From contig JAEWJM010000003.1 in the NCBI GenBank assembly GCA_023386585.1, forward strand, positions 1 to 64,000: a DNA stretch of 64,000 nucleotides, read 5' to 3'. Below the pieces are notes generated by a model. That model was not told the origin of the DNA. It saw nothing but the letters and a program-made list of their open reading frames with translations, and did no database searches. Shown here piece after piece: positions 8,394 to 15,748 of the stretch. Position numbers and translations under genes: made by a program. Position 1 is the first letter of the stretch, and each line of letters starts with the position of its first letter. This stretch comes from Bacteroidota bacterium (GTDB lineage: Bacteria; Bacteroidota; Bacteroidia; Flavobacteriales; Flavobacteriaceae).

Positions 8394-10514
8394 TTAGTTT
8401 TCGTAAATATAGGGAACCTCAAAAACAACTTTGGCACCGTTGACGACACCGTCCGGATTAAACAGATTGTCGGTTTGCACCACGAAATTTTTGTTCTTGG
8501 TATAAGTCACGAGCCGTTCCCTGGTAATTGTCATTGCCAATGATTTGTGGTTGCTGACGATTTTCGAGGTATTAAATCCTTTGCCGTTGTCGGTCACCTC
8601 AAAAAACAACTTGCTTTCCTTCAGATAGAAATGCACCGAGATTTTTCCGTTTTCAACCGTGTTGCTCAACCCGTGCTTTATCGCGTTTTCGATAAAGGGC
8701 TGTGCCAACATTGGTGGGAGAAAAATCGACTCCGGATCAATGCCTTCTTCGACCATAACGTTATAAGTGAATTTATTGTCGTAAAGCAGTTGCTGTATCG
8801 AAAGATAGTTCTGGATCATCTGCACTTCTTCGTCAAGCGAGATGTAGTTTTCATTGGAATTTTCGAGGATCTGCCGCGTCAATGTCGAAAATTTGCCCAG
8901 ATAATCTACTGCTTCGTCATTCTGTTTGTTGTTGATCAAGCTTCGGATGTTTTGCACCGAATTGAATATGAAATGCGGATTCATCTGGGTGATGAGCAAC
9001 TTTTGTTTTATCTGGTTTTTCTCCAAAACGGTGATGGCCTGTTTCTGCCTCGAATTTCGGTAAAAGAAATAGCCTCCGGCAGATAAGAGAACGAGCAGCG
9101 AAGAAAGTCCGAGAAGTAAGTTGTTCTTTTCGGCCGTTTTCTTTTCGGCATCCAACTTAAGCGCGGTCAGTTTCTTTCCCTGAGCCAGTTTTTCGTTCAA
9201 TTGCTTTTTCTCGAAATCATACACCAATTGCTGGCGGGCCAATTTGTTTTTGGAAGTTTCGAGAGCGGTTTTCTTTTGTGTTTCAAGTTCCAGATCGGAC
9301 AACTTCTTATCCTGAAGCATTTTTTGCTGCAGTTCCTTTTTCTCGAAATCGTATTTAAGCTGTTGCTGCGCCAGTGCATTTTTGGAAGCTTCAACCTTAC
9401 TGGAGTCCTTTAGTTTTTCCCTGAATTCCTGTATTTCAAGCGCCCGCTTAAAGTCCTTATTCCCTTTACTGATTTTGAGTAAGAAGTTGGCCGCCGATTC
9501 CTGAAGTTCCAGAAATTTGTTGTCGATACTCAGTGCCAGCCCTTTTTCTGCATATACACTGGCCTTTGCATAGTTTTCTTTCTCAAGATACAGGCGGCCC
9601 AATGCCACATTTAAATGTGCCTCCGACAATTTGCTCATTGGCGTATTCACCAGATCAAGAAAAATTTTCTCCGCTTCGTCGTACTGGTCCTGGTCCAGTT
9701 TTACCATTCCCAGTTTGGTATAGATGAGGCGTTCGTTAGTTTTATCGCCGGTTTTTTTGCTTAATGCAAGCGATTTTTGATAACAGTCAACCGCTTCGGG
9801 ATACATTTTTAACTGTTGATAGCAATTCCCCATAGAGCCGTAAACACTGACTTTCATGTTGTTTTTTGAATGCTCGGCCATGTCAGGATCCGCATTGTAA
9901 TAGTCGATTACCTTTTTGTAATAGGTGATGGCCTCCCGATGCTTTGCCTGCTTGCTGTAAATATTGGCGAGCGTCGAGGTGGCGTAGGCAATCTGGCTCA
10001 GGTTCTCGGCTTTGTTCATTTCGTAATATTTCAGTGCTTCAAACAAACATGCTACAGCTTTCTCTGTTTGGTTGGTCCTGTATAAAAACTGCGCCTTTAT
10101 AATGTATTGAAAATACATATTGTAATCATCGTGGATCGATCTATACGCAGCGATTGCCTTATCGACATAGGGAACCGATTTATCACCCTGCCCATTTACA
10201 AATTGTTGGATGGCAACACCTGAATAATAGGTAGCGAGGTACGAAGTTGCAGATTTGGATACTTCGCGATTATTTGCTTTCTGATTTTTCAGGGCCAGTT
10301 CTCCCATCCAATTGTTCAGGTAGAAATAATTCGGATTGTTCTGGGTATATTTTGTCTTCATTAAATGAACGATGGCGTCCATTCGTATGGTGTCATGCAC
10401 TTTTGAATTCTGCAAGGCAACCTTTAAGGAATCAATGTTTTTGTCTTGAGAATAGGATGCTGAAGAAATAAAAACGAGTGTAATTAGGGCTAGTATCCGG
10501 CTGATGGTATGCAT
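8394..10514 (-). CDS. TPR-containing LytS-type sensor histidine kinase
   Basis: 706 residues. Signal peptide (1-22, ending SASYSQ), periplasmic TPR array (about 70-370), a coiled coil made of two near-identical blocks (SKNALAQQQLKYDFEKK and SKNKLARQQLVYDFEKK), one membrane segment (about 464-486), then a cytoplasmic His_kinase/HATPase pair. His514 lies in QMNPHFIFNS, the N-box is PFIENAIKHG (about 606-615) and the G-box DNGKG (about 642-646). It phosphorylates itself and passes phosphate to the LytTR regulator encoded 5 bp downstream. The sensed signal is unknown; periplasmic TPRs suggest a protein or peptide partner. Confidence 0.95.
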   Translation of the reverse strand: MHTISRILALITLVFISSASYSQDKNIDSLKVALQNSKVHDTIRMDAIVHLMKTKYTQNNPNYFYLNNWMGELALKNQKANNREVSKSATSYLATYYSGVAIQQFVNGQGDKSVPYVDKAIAAYRSIHDDYNMYFQYIIKAQFLYRTNQTEKAVACLFEALKYYEMNKAENLSQIAYATSTLANIYSKQAKHREAITYYKKVIDYYNADPDMAEHSKNNMKVSVYGSMGNCYQQLKMYPEAVDCYQKSLALSKKTGDKTNERLIYTKLGMVKLDQDQYDEAEKIFLDLVNTPMSKLSEAHLNVALGRLYLEKENYAKASVYAEKGLALSIDNKFLELQESAANFLLKISKGNKDFKRALEIQEFREKLKDSSKVEASKNALAQQQLKYDFEKKELQQKMLQDKKLSDLELETQKKTALETSKNKLARQQLVYDFEKKQLNEKLAQGKKLTALKLDAEKKTAEKNNLLLGLSSLLVLLSAGGYFFYRNSRQKQAITVLEKNQIKQKLLITQMNPHFIFNSVQNIRSLINNKQNDEAVDYLGKFSTLTRQILENSNENYISLDEEVQMIQNYLSIQQLLYDNKFTYNVMVEEGIDPESIFLPPMLAQPFIENAIKHGLSNTVENGKISVHFYLKESKLFFEVTDNGKGFNTSKIVSNHKSLAMTITRERLVTYTKNKNFVVQTDNLFNPDGVVNGAKVVFEVPYIYEN

Positions 10515-10773
10515 AGAGATGTTTCAAATCGGCGGTAAAACTACAGATTTAAAAGGAATAAAGTCGAAGTGACCCGTCTTGTGCTCTGGTCAGGATTCGG
10601 CTATCAGCTTTTAGCGGTCAGCTTATATGGAATGTCTGTTAGCTGTTTCGTAGTCAAAGTATGTTGGTTCCCGCCCCGTTTAAGGTTTGAAGCGGCTGCT
10701 TGAAAAAAGTTGGCACATCGTCTAAATCGCTATCTTGCAGGCAATCCGGATAAAAATCATTAAATATCCCATT

Positions 10774-11277
10774 ATGCATTTCCTAAGGACTACTATTCTT
10801 CCCCTGGCGCTGAGCTTTGTTTTTTTCATTGGATGCAAGCCTGCCGACACCACGCGTCATGAAAAAGACAAACGGATTGAAAATAAGGCGGTGGTGTTGA
10901 AGCTATACCAAGCGATAAACGATAAAAACTGGACAGCAGCCCGATCCTTTGTAGGAGACAATTACAAACATTACTATGTGAAAGGGCCGGGGTTTGAATC
11001 GACATCATGGAGCGGATTCGAGCAAGGTTATAAGTCATCGGAAAAAGCGTTTCCCGATTGGCAGCTTTCTCCGGTTAAAGTTATAGCTGAAGGTGATTTT
11101 GTATCGGTTTTATTGACGGGTGCAGGCACGCACACCGGAGATTTTGCAGGTATTGCTGCCACCAACAAGAAAGTGGCGATGCAGATCATGATCATTCATG
11201 AAGTCCGAAATGGAAAAATCATTGCCGATTGGGAAATGAGCAATCCGCAATCGTTTATCAATCAGTTAAAACCGTAG
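10774..11277 (+). CDS. SnoaL-like (NTF2-fold) lipoprotein
   Basis: 167 residues from the ATG at 10774. An upstream TTG at 10735 would add 13 residues ahead of the signal peptide, so I prefer the ATG. The lipoprotein signal MHFLRTTILPLALSFVFFIGC ends in a lipobox Cys at 21. The mature part resembles the SnoaL-like polyketide-cyclase/ester-cyclase family (ENKAVVLKLYQAINDKNW, then FEQGYKSSEKAFPDWQLS, then VRNGKIIADWEMSN). Members share an NTF2-like cone fold and act on, or only bind, small molecules. Catalysis cannot be inferred here. It stands alone, transcribed away from the kinase operon. Confidence 0.82.
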   Translation: MHFLRTTILPLALSFVFFIGCKPADTTRHEKDKRIENKAVVLKLYQAINDKNWTAARSFVGDNYKHYYVKGPGFESTSWSGFEQGYKSSEKAFPDWQLSPVKVIAEGDFVSVLLTGAGTHTGDFAGIAATNKKVAMQIMIIHEVRNGKIIADWEMSNPQSFINQLKP

Positions 11278-11407
11278 GGTTTTGGTGAGGTTCAAATTCC
11301 TCCAGAAGCAGTTGATGGCTCCACAGTTCCGCATCAGACATGCTATTGATAAAATATTCTCGATTTTCGGCTCCCAAACCTAAATACAGCATTGGAAATC
11401 GGCGAAC

Positions 11408-12109
11408 CTACACATTCACTCCAAACAAATATCCCACTAATGCCGATAATCCCATTGCAATCGTTCCCCAAATGGCAATTCGAAAAACTGCTTTAAAGAT
11501 GTTTGATCCTCCGGTCTTTGCCGCAGTTATTCCCAAAAAGATCAAAAACAATAAGGTTGCGCAATACAGCCAATATTCCAATCCTTTTACCGGTGCAAAC
11601 AGAACCACGATCAAAGGCAGTATTCCTCCCGCCGTAAAGGCGGCGCCCGACGCTAATGCCGCCTGGATGGGCTTGGCCTGGCTGATTTCATTAATCCCTA
11701 ATTCATCGCGCATGTGTGCTCCCAACGCATCGGCTTCAGTCAGTTCCTGCGCTACCTGCAGTGCGGTTTCTTTTTTGAGTCCTCTTCGCTCATATATTTG
11801 CGCCAAAATTTGTAGCTCAGCCTCCGGCATCTCTTCGAGTTCTTTTTTCTCTCGTTCAATGTCGGCTTTTTCAGTGTCGGTCTGTGAGCTTACCGAGACA
11901 TATTCTCCCGCCGACATTGACAACGCTCCCGCCACGAGTCCGGCGACGGTGGCCAAAACAATTGGCTCTCGCGTTGAACTTGCCGCCGCTACGCCTATAG
12001 CCAGACTGGAAATCGAAATAATGCCATCGTTTGCTCCAAGGACTGCCGCCCTTAGCCAATTACTCCGATGAATATAATGACTGTCTAAATAGTTATCGAT
12101 TGTTACCAT
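11408..12109 (-). CDS. VIT family (CCC1/VIT1-like) metal transporter
   Basis: 233 residues. The N-terminal pattern HRSNWLRAAVLGANDGIISISSL is diagnostic of the VIT/Ccc1 family of Fe2+/Mn2+ transporters. Membrane segments lie near 20-45 and 50-75, a charged cytoplasmic loop (about 78-145, EKADIEREKKELEEMPEAEL) matches the metal-binding domain of VIT1, and three further segments follow in the C-terminal half. Expected role: exporting or sequestering iron or manganese from the cytoplasm. An upstream 16-bp sequence that recurs at 13888 probably carries its promoter. Confidence 0.92.
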   Translation of the reverse strand: MVTIDNYLDSHYIHRSNWLRAAVLGANDGIISISSLAIGVAAASSTREPIVLATVAGLVAGALSMSAGEYVSVSSQTDTEKADIEREKKELEEMPEAELQILAQIYERRGLKKETALQVAQELTEADALGAHMRDELGINEISQAKPIQAALASGAAFTAGGILPLIVVLFAPVKGLEYWLYCATLLFLIFLGITAAKTGGSNIFKAVFRIAIWGTIAMGLSALVGYLFGVNV

Positions 12110-12189
12110 TTCAGTAGTGTTTACGGTTGTTCGAAAATCGCCTGACGTCCTTGGCTGCTTTTACGATGTGGAAATAAACCTGTATTTCG

Positions 12190-12207
12190 GAAAGATAAAA
12201 CTTTCTC
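12190..12207 (-). promoter_or_regulatory. Direct repeat copy 1, probable -7 promoter region of the VIT gene
   Basis: The 16 bases at 12192-12207 are identical to 13888-13903, and similarity fades over about 30 further bp. Read on the minus strand the sequence ends TTTTATCTTTC, a near match to the Bacteroidota -7 box TAnnTTTG, about 80 bp upstream of the VIT start codon. Confidence 0.5.
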
Positions 12208-12329
12208 ATTCAAATGGCAGCTACTGAACTACAAAAGCACCATTTGAAAATCGACATTGTTATTAGACGTAGCTAAAAGATTACAATAGATGCGGTTTTG
12301 TACGAATAATTCGCATTTGAAATTTCTAA

Positions 12330-12488
12330 CTTTTATTTCCAGACGGAACTTCGCTCCTCGAAGCGTTGAGCGAAACATGTCCGAATTTTATCTTCTTAGA
12401 TCTTAATATGCCTGGAAAAACAGGTTTTGAAGTACTGAAAGACAATCCGTTTATTACGCGACTTTTTGCAGCTGGCCCATATCTATAA
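12330..12488 (+). pseudogene. Remnant of a response-regulator receiver domain
   Basis: A 53-codon stop-to-stop frame reads DGTSLLEALSE, then FIFLDLNMPGKTGFEVLKDNP, then TAA at 12486. This is the core of a receiver domain: the beta3 strand with the phospho-acceptor Asp and the loop after it. The N-terminal acidic pair and the C-terminal Thr and Lys regions are missing, a TAA stands 15 codons before the conserved core, and no start codon or ribosome site is visible. I read it as a leftover of a deleted single-domain regulator. The other bases between 12208 and 12330 show nothing recognisable. Confidence 0.75.
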
Positions 12489-12498
12489 TCAGGAGAGT

Positions 12499-12864
12499 TT
12501 ATTTATTGAATTCTGCAAAATGCCAAAGCACTCCTGACGGATCGATTAACATGCATTCTTTTCCCCAATCATTGTGTTGGATCGGAATTATTTTTATTCC
12601 CGAATATTTTTTGTCGAGTTCCAGTTTCGTTAAGTAATCCCAATAATCTTCAACATTGTCGACCTCTATTAGCACCATTGAATTGCTGAGCCATTCTTCG
12701 ACAAAATAATCTTGTAGATAAAAACTTAAATCGTTGTAGACAAACAAAGACAATGTGTCGGAAATAGTTTTCTCTGTGAATCCCAGATCATTATAAAATG
12801 ATTGCGAGGTTTTGAAATTTTTTGACCCTATAAAAGTCCTGATCGATTTAAGTTTCGGTTTCAA
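12499..12864 (-). CDS. VOC (glyoxalase/bleomycin-resistance) fold protein
   Basis: 121 residues, the usual size for a single-module VOC protein. The start region KSIRTFIGSKNFKTSQSFYNDLGF fits the first beta-alpha unit of the fold, and the end DWGKECMLIDPSGVLWHFAEF is the typical closing motif with the conserved Glu-equivalent position. VOC proteins include metal-dependent lyases, dioxygenases and antibiotic-binding proteins; the substrate cannot be told. It is followed on the same strand by a second VOC gene (12967), so the pair may act or have arrived together. Confidence 0.85.
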   Translation of the reverse strand: MKPKLKSIRTFIGSKNFKTSQSFYNDLGFTEKTISDTLSLFVYNDLSFYLQDYFVEEWLSNSMVLIEVDNVEDYWDYLTKLELDKKYSGIKIIPIQHNDWGKECMLIDPSGVLWHFAEFNK

Positions 12865-12966
12865 TGTTTTTTGATAGTTTAATGGTTGCTATTTAGTTCT
12901 GCAGTTCGACGCTTAGCAGTAAGGGCTTTGTATTCCCAAGTCTGCCGAAAAGGTCAGAGCTGCCCG

Positions 12967-13365
12967 TTAATATTTTTCAATTTTTTCTGCCAAAGAGACG
13001 ATATGCCCGTCGGGATCAGAAAAGTAACAAACTCTGTCACCCCAATCTCTTTCCAAAATCGGACTGATCATTTGAGCGCCGCTTTTTATCGCATTTTCAA
13101 ATTCAGATTCAATATTTTCCACGTACAAATACAATTCGCATCTCGGGATTCCGATTCCATTATCCGGATGCGGCAATTGGTGTCCTAAGATTTTTGCGAT
13201 TCCTTTATTGGGCATCAATCCCAACTTGAAATTTTCTGCAAGTACAAACTCCGTCATTCCGGGAACATCCAAATCGGGTTTTCTGCGAAATATTTTTTCA
13301 TAGAAATTCCGACTTGATTCTTGATTGTCTACGTAAAGTATGGTTTCAATGAGTTTGACTTTCAT
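12967..13365 (-). CDS. VOC family protein (glyoxalase-like)
   Basis: 132 residues. The N-terminal ETILYVDNQESSRNFYEKIF and the C-terminal DWGDRVCYFSDPDGHIVSLAEK are classical VOC signatures, the latter carrying the conserved DPDGH. His and Glu at the usual metal positions are present near the end. It is only distantly similar to the other VOC protein in this cluster. Substrate unknown. Spacing of about 40-100 bp to its neighbours leaves an operon possible but unproved. Confidence 0.88.
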   Translation of the reverse strand: MKVKLIETILYVDNQESSRNFYEKIFRRKPDLDVPGMTEFVLAENFKLGLMPNKGIAKILGHQLPHPDNGIGIPRCELYLYVENIESEFENAIKSGAQMISPILERDWGDRVCYFSDPDGHIVSLAEKIEKY

Positions 13366-13407
13366 CGGTTTTCTTGTAAAGGACGCTTTTTTGGGTAGCT
13401 GTTTATA

Positions 13408-13827
13408 TCAGTTTGGATACTTTTCCTTTGTCTTTTCAATCGATTTTGAGATCATTTCGCGAAGAATCTGAAGATCGATGTTCTCCAGTTTCCTCGCATA
13501 AATACAGGCTTTTGAAGTTCTAATTTTCCCAAGGTTCAATAGGAGTTCCTCACGATTTTCGAAAGCCGGCTCAAGATAAAAAACTAAAGAATTTTTGCGT
13601 GGAGAAAATGCGGCCAGGGGAGCATTTCCCTCATGGCCACTTTCGTATTTGTAATTGTAATTTCCAAAGCCAATTATCGTCGGGCCAAACATTTTAGGCT
13701 CGAATCGAGTTATGTCCTTGTATAGATCGAGTATTATCAAAGTTTCGGCACGTCGCTTTTCATTTTCAATTTCATTGATGAACCCGATTACATCTTTATC
13801 GGTATAATTGGTTTTATTTTTAGCCAT
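13408..13827 (-). CDS. DUF1801 (YdhG-like) domain protein
   Basis: 139 residues from the ATG at 13825-13827 (MAKNKTNYTD). An ATG at 13881 would add 18 residues, but it sits only a few bases from the predicted promoter at 13886, so I prefer the inner start. The motifs MFGPTIIGFGNYNYKYESG and PLAAFSPRKNSLVFYL are the diagnostic core of DUF1801, a small cytoplasmic family of unknown biochemical role whose members often sit beside stress or VOC genes, as here. Confidence 0.88.
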   Translation of the reverse strand: MAKNKTNYTDKDVIGFINEIENEKRRAETLIILDLYKDITRFEPKMFGPTIIGFGNYNYKYESGHEGNAPLAAFSPRKNSLVFYLEPAFENREELLLNLGKIRTSKACIYARKLENIDLQILREMISKSIEKTKEKYPN

Positions 13828-13885
13828 TGGTTTTCCTCTTAACTGCAACTTTTTTGGCGTTATCATAGCAATCTCCGCCATTGCG

Positions 13886-13903
13886 GCAAGATAAAACTTT
13901 CTC
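13886..13903 (-). promoter_or_regulatory. Direct repeat copy 2, probable promoter of the DUF1801 gene
   Basis: Bases 13888-13903 repeat 12192-12207 exactly, with imperfect extension on one side (both copies continue with ATT... and then GCAGCT). On the minus strand it reads TTTTATCTTGC, resembling TAnnTTTG, about 60 bp before the preferred start of the DUF1801 gene. Confidence 0.5.
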
Positions 13904-14018
13904 CATTAGCATGCAGCTCCGCTTACTTCAAAGCAGCAACTATTTTAGACTAATTTTTTGTGACGCGAATCCAAGCTGAGTCACAATTTGTTCATCATAA
14001 TTCCACTTACCTTCCGTT

Positions 14019-14573
14019 CTACGGTGTCGCCCTTCCATATTTTAATTGTAAAATAACAGGTCGACTTTCATTTGATGGACTTACAATAAACAAATTGTCA
14101 AATTGATCTTCATTGATAGTTATATTGGATGAACCAGAGCTGACTGCTTTTAATAGATCCGGAATTGTGTTAGAATGTCCGACGATCACGACGATTTTCC
14201 CGCCATTTTCGTCTTGAATTTGATTTATCAATTCGTTATATGATTGCCGCGTAGAATATTCTTTGACTTTAATGCCTTTAGCAGTTGCCAAGGGCTCTAC
14301 GGTTTGCCTGGTTCGATTATATGGTGTGGAATAAATTGCATTAACAGCCACTTTTTCTAAAACATGTCGTAACTCTTCGGCTCTTGTAAATCCATCACTA
14401 CTTAAGTTTGGATCGGTGTCTGAACTTTCTCTTTCTGCATGGCGTACGATAATGAAAGTTGTAGTTGCATTTTTCATCTTTGAAACGTTTGTCAGTTTTT
14501 CTGAGTTTTTAAAATAGATTGCTGAAATTAAAACACTGAGCAACAACAGCGAAAAAATTAATAGTTTGTTCAT
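14019..14573 (-). CDS. Histidine phosphatase (phosphoglycerate mutase-like) superfamily protein, membrane-anchored or secreted
   Basis: 184 residues. A hydrophobic N-terminus (about 4-21) suggests a signal anchor. The phosphatase core starts with FIIVRHAERESSDTDPNLS, the RHG-type motif with the nucleophilic His, followed by a pattern typical of the family (IYSTPYNRTRQTVEPLA) and the second catalytic His in VVIVGHSNTIPDLL. The Ala in RHAE is common in the SixA/Ais-like and alpha-ribazole-type groups. Substrate is unknown; an extracytoplasmic phosphatase is the best reading. Confidence 0.9.
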   Translation of the reverse strand: MNKLLIFSLLLLSVLISAIYFKNSEKLTNVSKMKNATTTFIIVRHAERESSDTDPNLSSDGFTRAEELRHVLEKVAVNAIYSTPYNRTRQTVEPLATAKGIKVKEYSTRQSYNELINQIQDENGGKIVVIVGHSNTIPDLLKAVSSGSSNITINEDQFDNLFIVSPSNESRPVILQLKYGRATP

Positions 14574-14826
14574 TTTTAGTCGGTATTTTGAAAAACGACA
14601 GGTAGCAGTTTCGTGTTGCCTTGCCGTCCGGTGTATTATTTATACAGATGAAAAGTAGAGAAATTTTCCGTTATCTAAGTACTTTCTGCTATCTACTGTT
14701 TTACCACAGCCGTAGTTCTGGGGTAATCGTAACTTCACCCATCGGGAAGGGGATATCGGGTTATTCCCTATGAATCACGCGGCAATCGGCTTTGCGGTTT
14801 TTCAGTAAATATTTAAAAAATATCCC
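14574..14826. other. Non-coding gap, nothing recognised
   Basis: Together with the terminator at 14827-14860 this is a stretch of about 305 bases without a gene. I see no RNA gene, promoter match or repeat that I can support in it. Confidence 0.5.
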
Positions 14827-14860
14827 AAAAAAAAACTCCGGCAGATGCCAGAGCTTTTTT
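14827..14860 (-). terminator. Rho-independent terminator
   Basis: On the minus strand CTCTGGC-ATCT-GCCGGAG (7 bp, one G-T pair) is followed by eight T residues. It lies about 20 bp past the stop codon of the lipoprotein gene starting at 15523. Confidence 0.8.
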
Positions 14861-14878
14861 ACAATTTAAATTACCTTT

Positions 14879-15523
14879 TTATTCCAGGTTTAGATCGATC
14901 AATCCATTGACCAAATCGAGATCGGCGCCGGTAGTTGGCGAGGTTACATATCCAAAGAAAGTTCCGTTGATTTCAGTTGCGGTGTTGGTCGTAATATTCG
15001 ACGTCCAGTTGCCACCCTCGCTAACAGGCATAGGGTTGTAGTCTGACGAGATCAAATGGATGTTGAAGTTCTGGATCGCATCGGCGCCTGTCGCTCCCTG
15101 CTCCAGGTCAAATTCGACGTAATAGCCCGTGTTGGCTTCTTCAGCGCGGATGTGGCGCGTAGTGCCAACGGTGGTCGCAGTAATGTTCGAGTTAAAGTTG
15201 CGCGGAGACGAGCCAACAGTCACCGTAATAGAACCGGTGTTCGCTGCCACAGAACAATCTCCCAGGCCGTCTATCATTATCTGCAATGCACCTGAATCAT
15301 CGCCGCAGGCATCGATCTGCGCTTCCAATGCGGCTTTATAAGCGACACATTTTGCATTATAATCTGCTGAGGTGGCGTTCGCATAAGCATCTGCCGCTGC
15401 TGCAGTGTTGGCTGTTGCTTCAGAACACGTCAGGTCATTGTTGTTGTTGTTATCATCCTTTGAACACGATAAGATGCTCGCTCCGGTCACCAATACTGCA
15501 ATAATCAATTTCAATTTCTTCAT
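14879..15523 (-). CDS. Lipoprotein of unknown function
   Basis: 214 residues. Lipoprotein signal with lipobox ILSC, Cys20 acylated, followed by the SKDDNNNNN linker that is common in Bacteroidota surface lipoproteins. An Ala-rich helical region with four cysteines (about 35-95: TCSEATANTAAAADAYANA, NAKCVAYKAALEAQIDACG) precedes a beta-rich domain (about 97-214: GSITVTVGSSPRNFNSNI, EINGTFFGYV). The family is not recognised. A terminator follows it, so it is probably a single-gene unit. Confidence 0.85.
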   Translation of the reverse strand: MKKLKLIIAVLVTGASILSCSKDDNNNNNDLTCSEATANTAAAADAYANATSADYNAKCVAYKAALEAQIDACGDDSGALQIMIDGLGDCSVAANTGSITVTVGSSPRNFNSNITATTVGTTRHIRAEEANTGYYVEFDLEQGATGADAIQNFNIHLISSDYNPMPVSEGGNWTSNITTNTATEINGTFFGYVTSPTTGADLDLVNGLIDLNLE

Positions 15524-15748
15524 CTTCCTAATTTTAGTTATTATTAATTACGAAAGATAAGCCAACCAACCGGGCTTGCCAATTGCACAGTCATAAAGTT
15601 TTCTCAAAATGAACTGCCTATGTCCACAAGGGGGTTCAGTGCTCCAAACAGTGGAGGATAATGTCATGTTGAGTATCATTTAAATTACTTTTTGGAGCCG
15701 GTCATTTTAAATAGAAGTTGCCTACATTTATCGGCTAAAATCAAGTAC

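Noticed and set aside
11340..12071. Plus-strand open frame of 243 codons
   Set aside because: Antisense to the well supported VIT-family transporter; low-complexity Ser/Ala/Pro composition without family signature.
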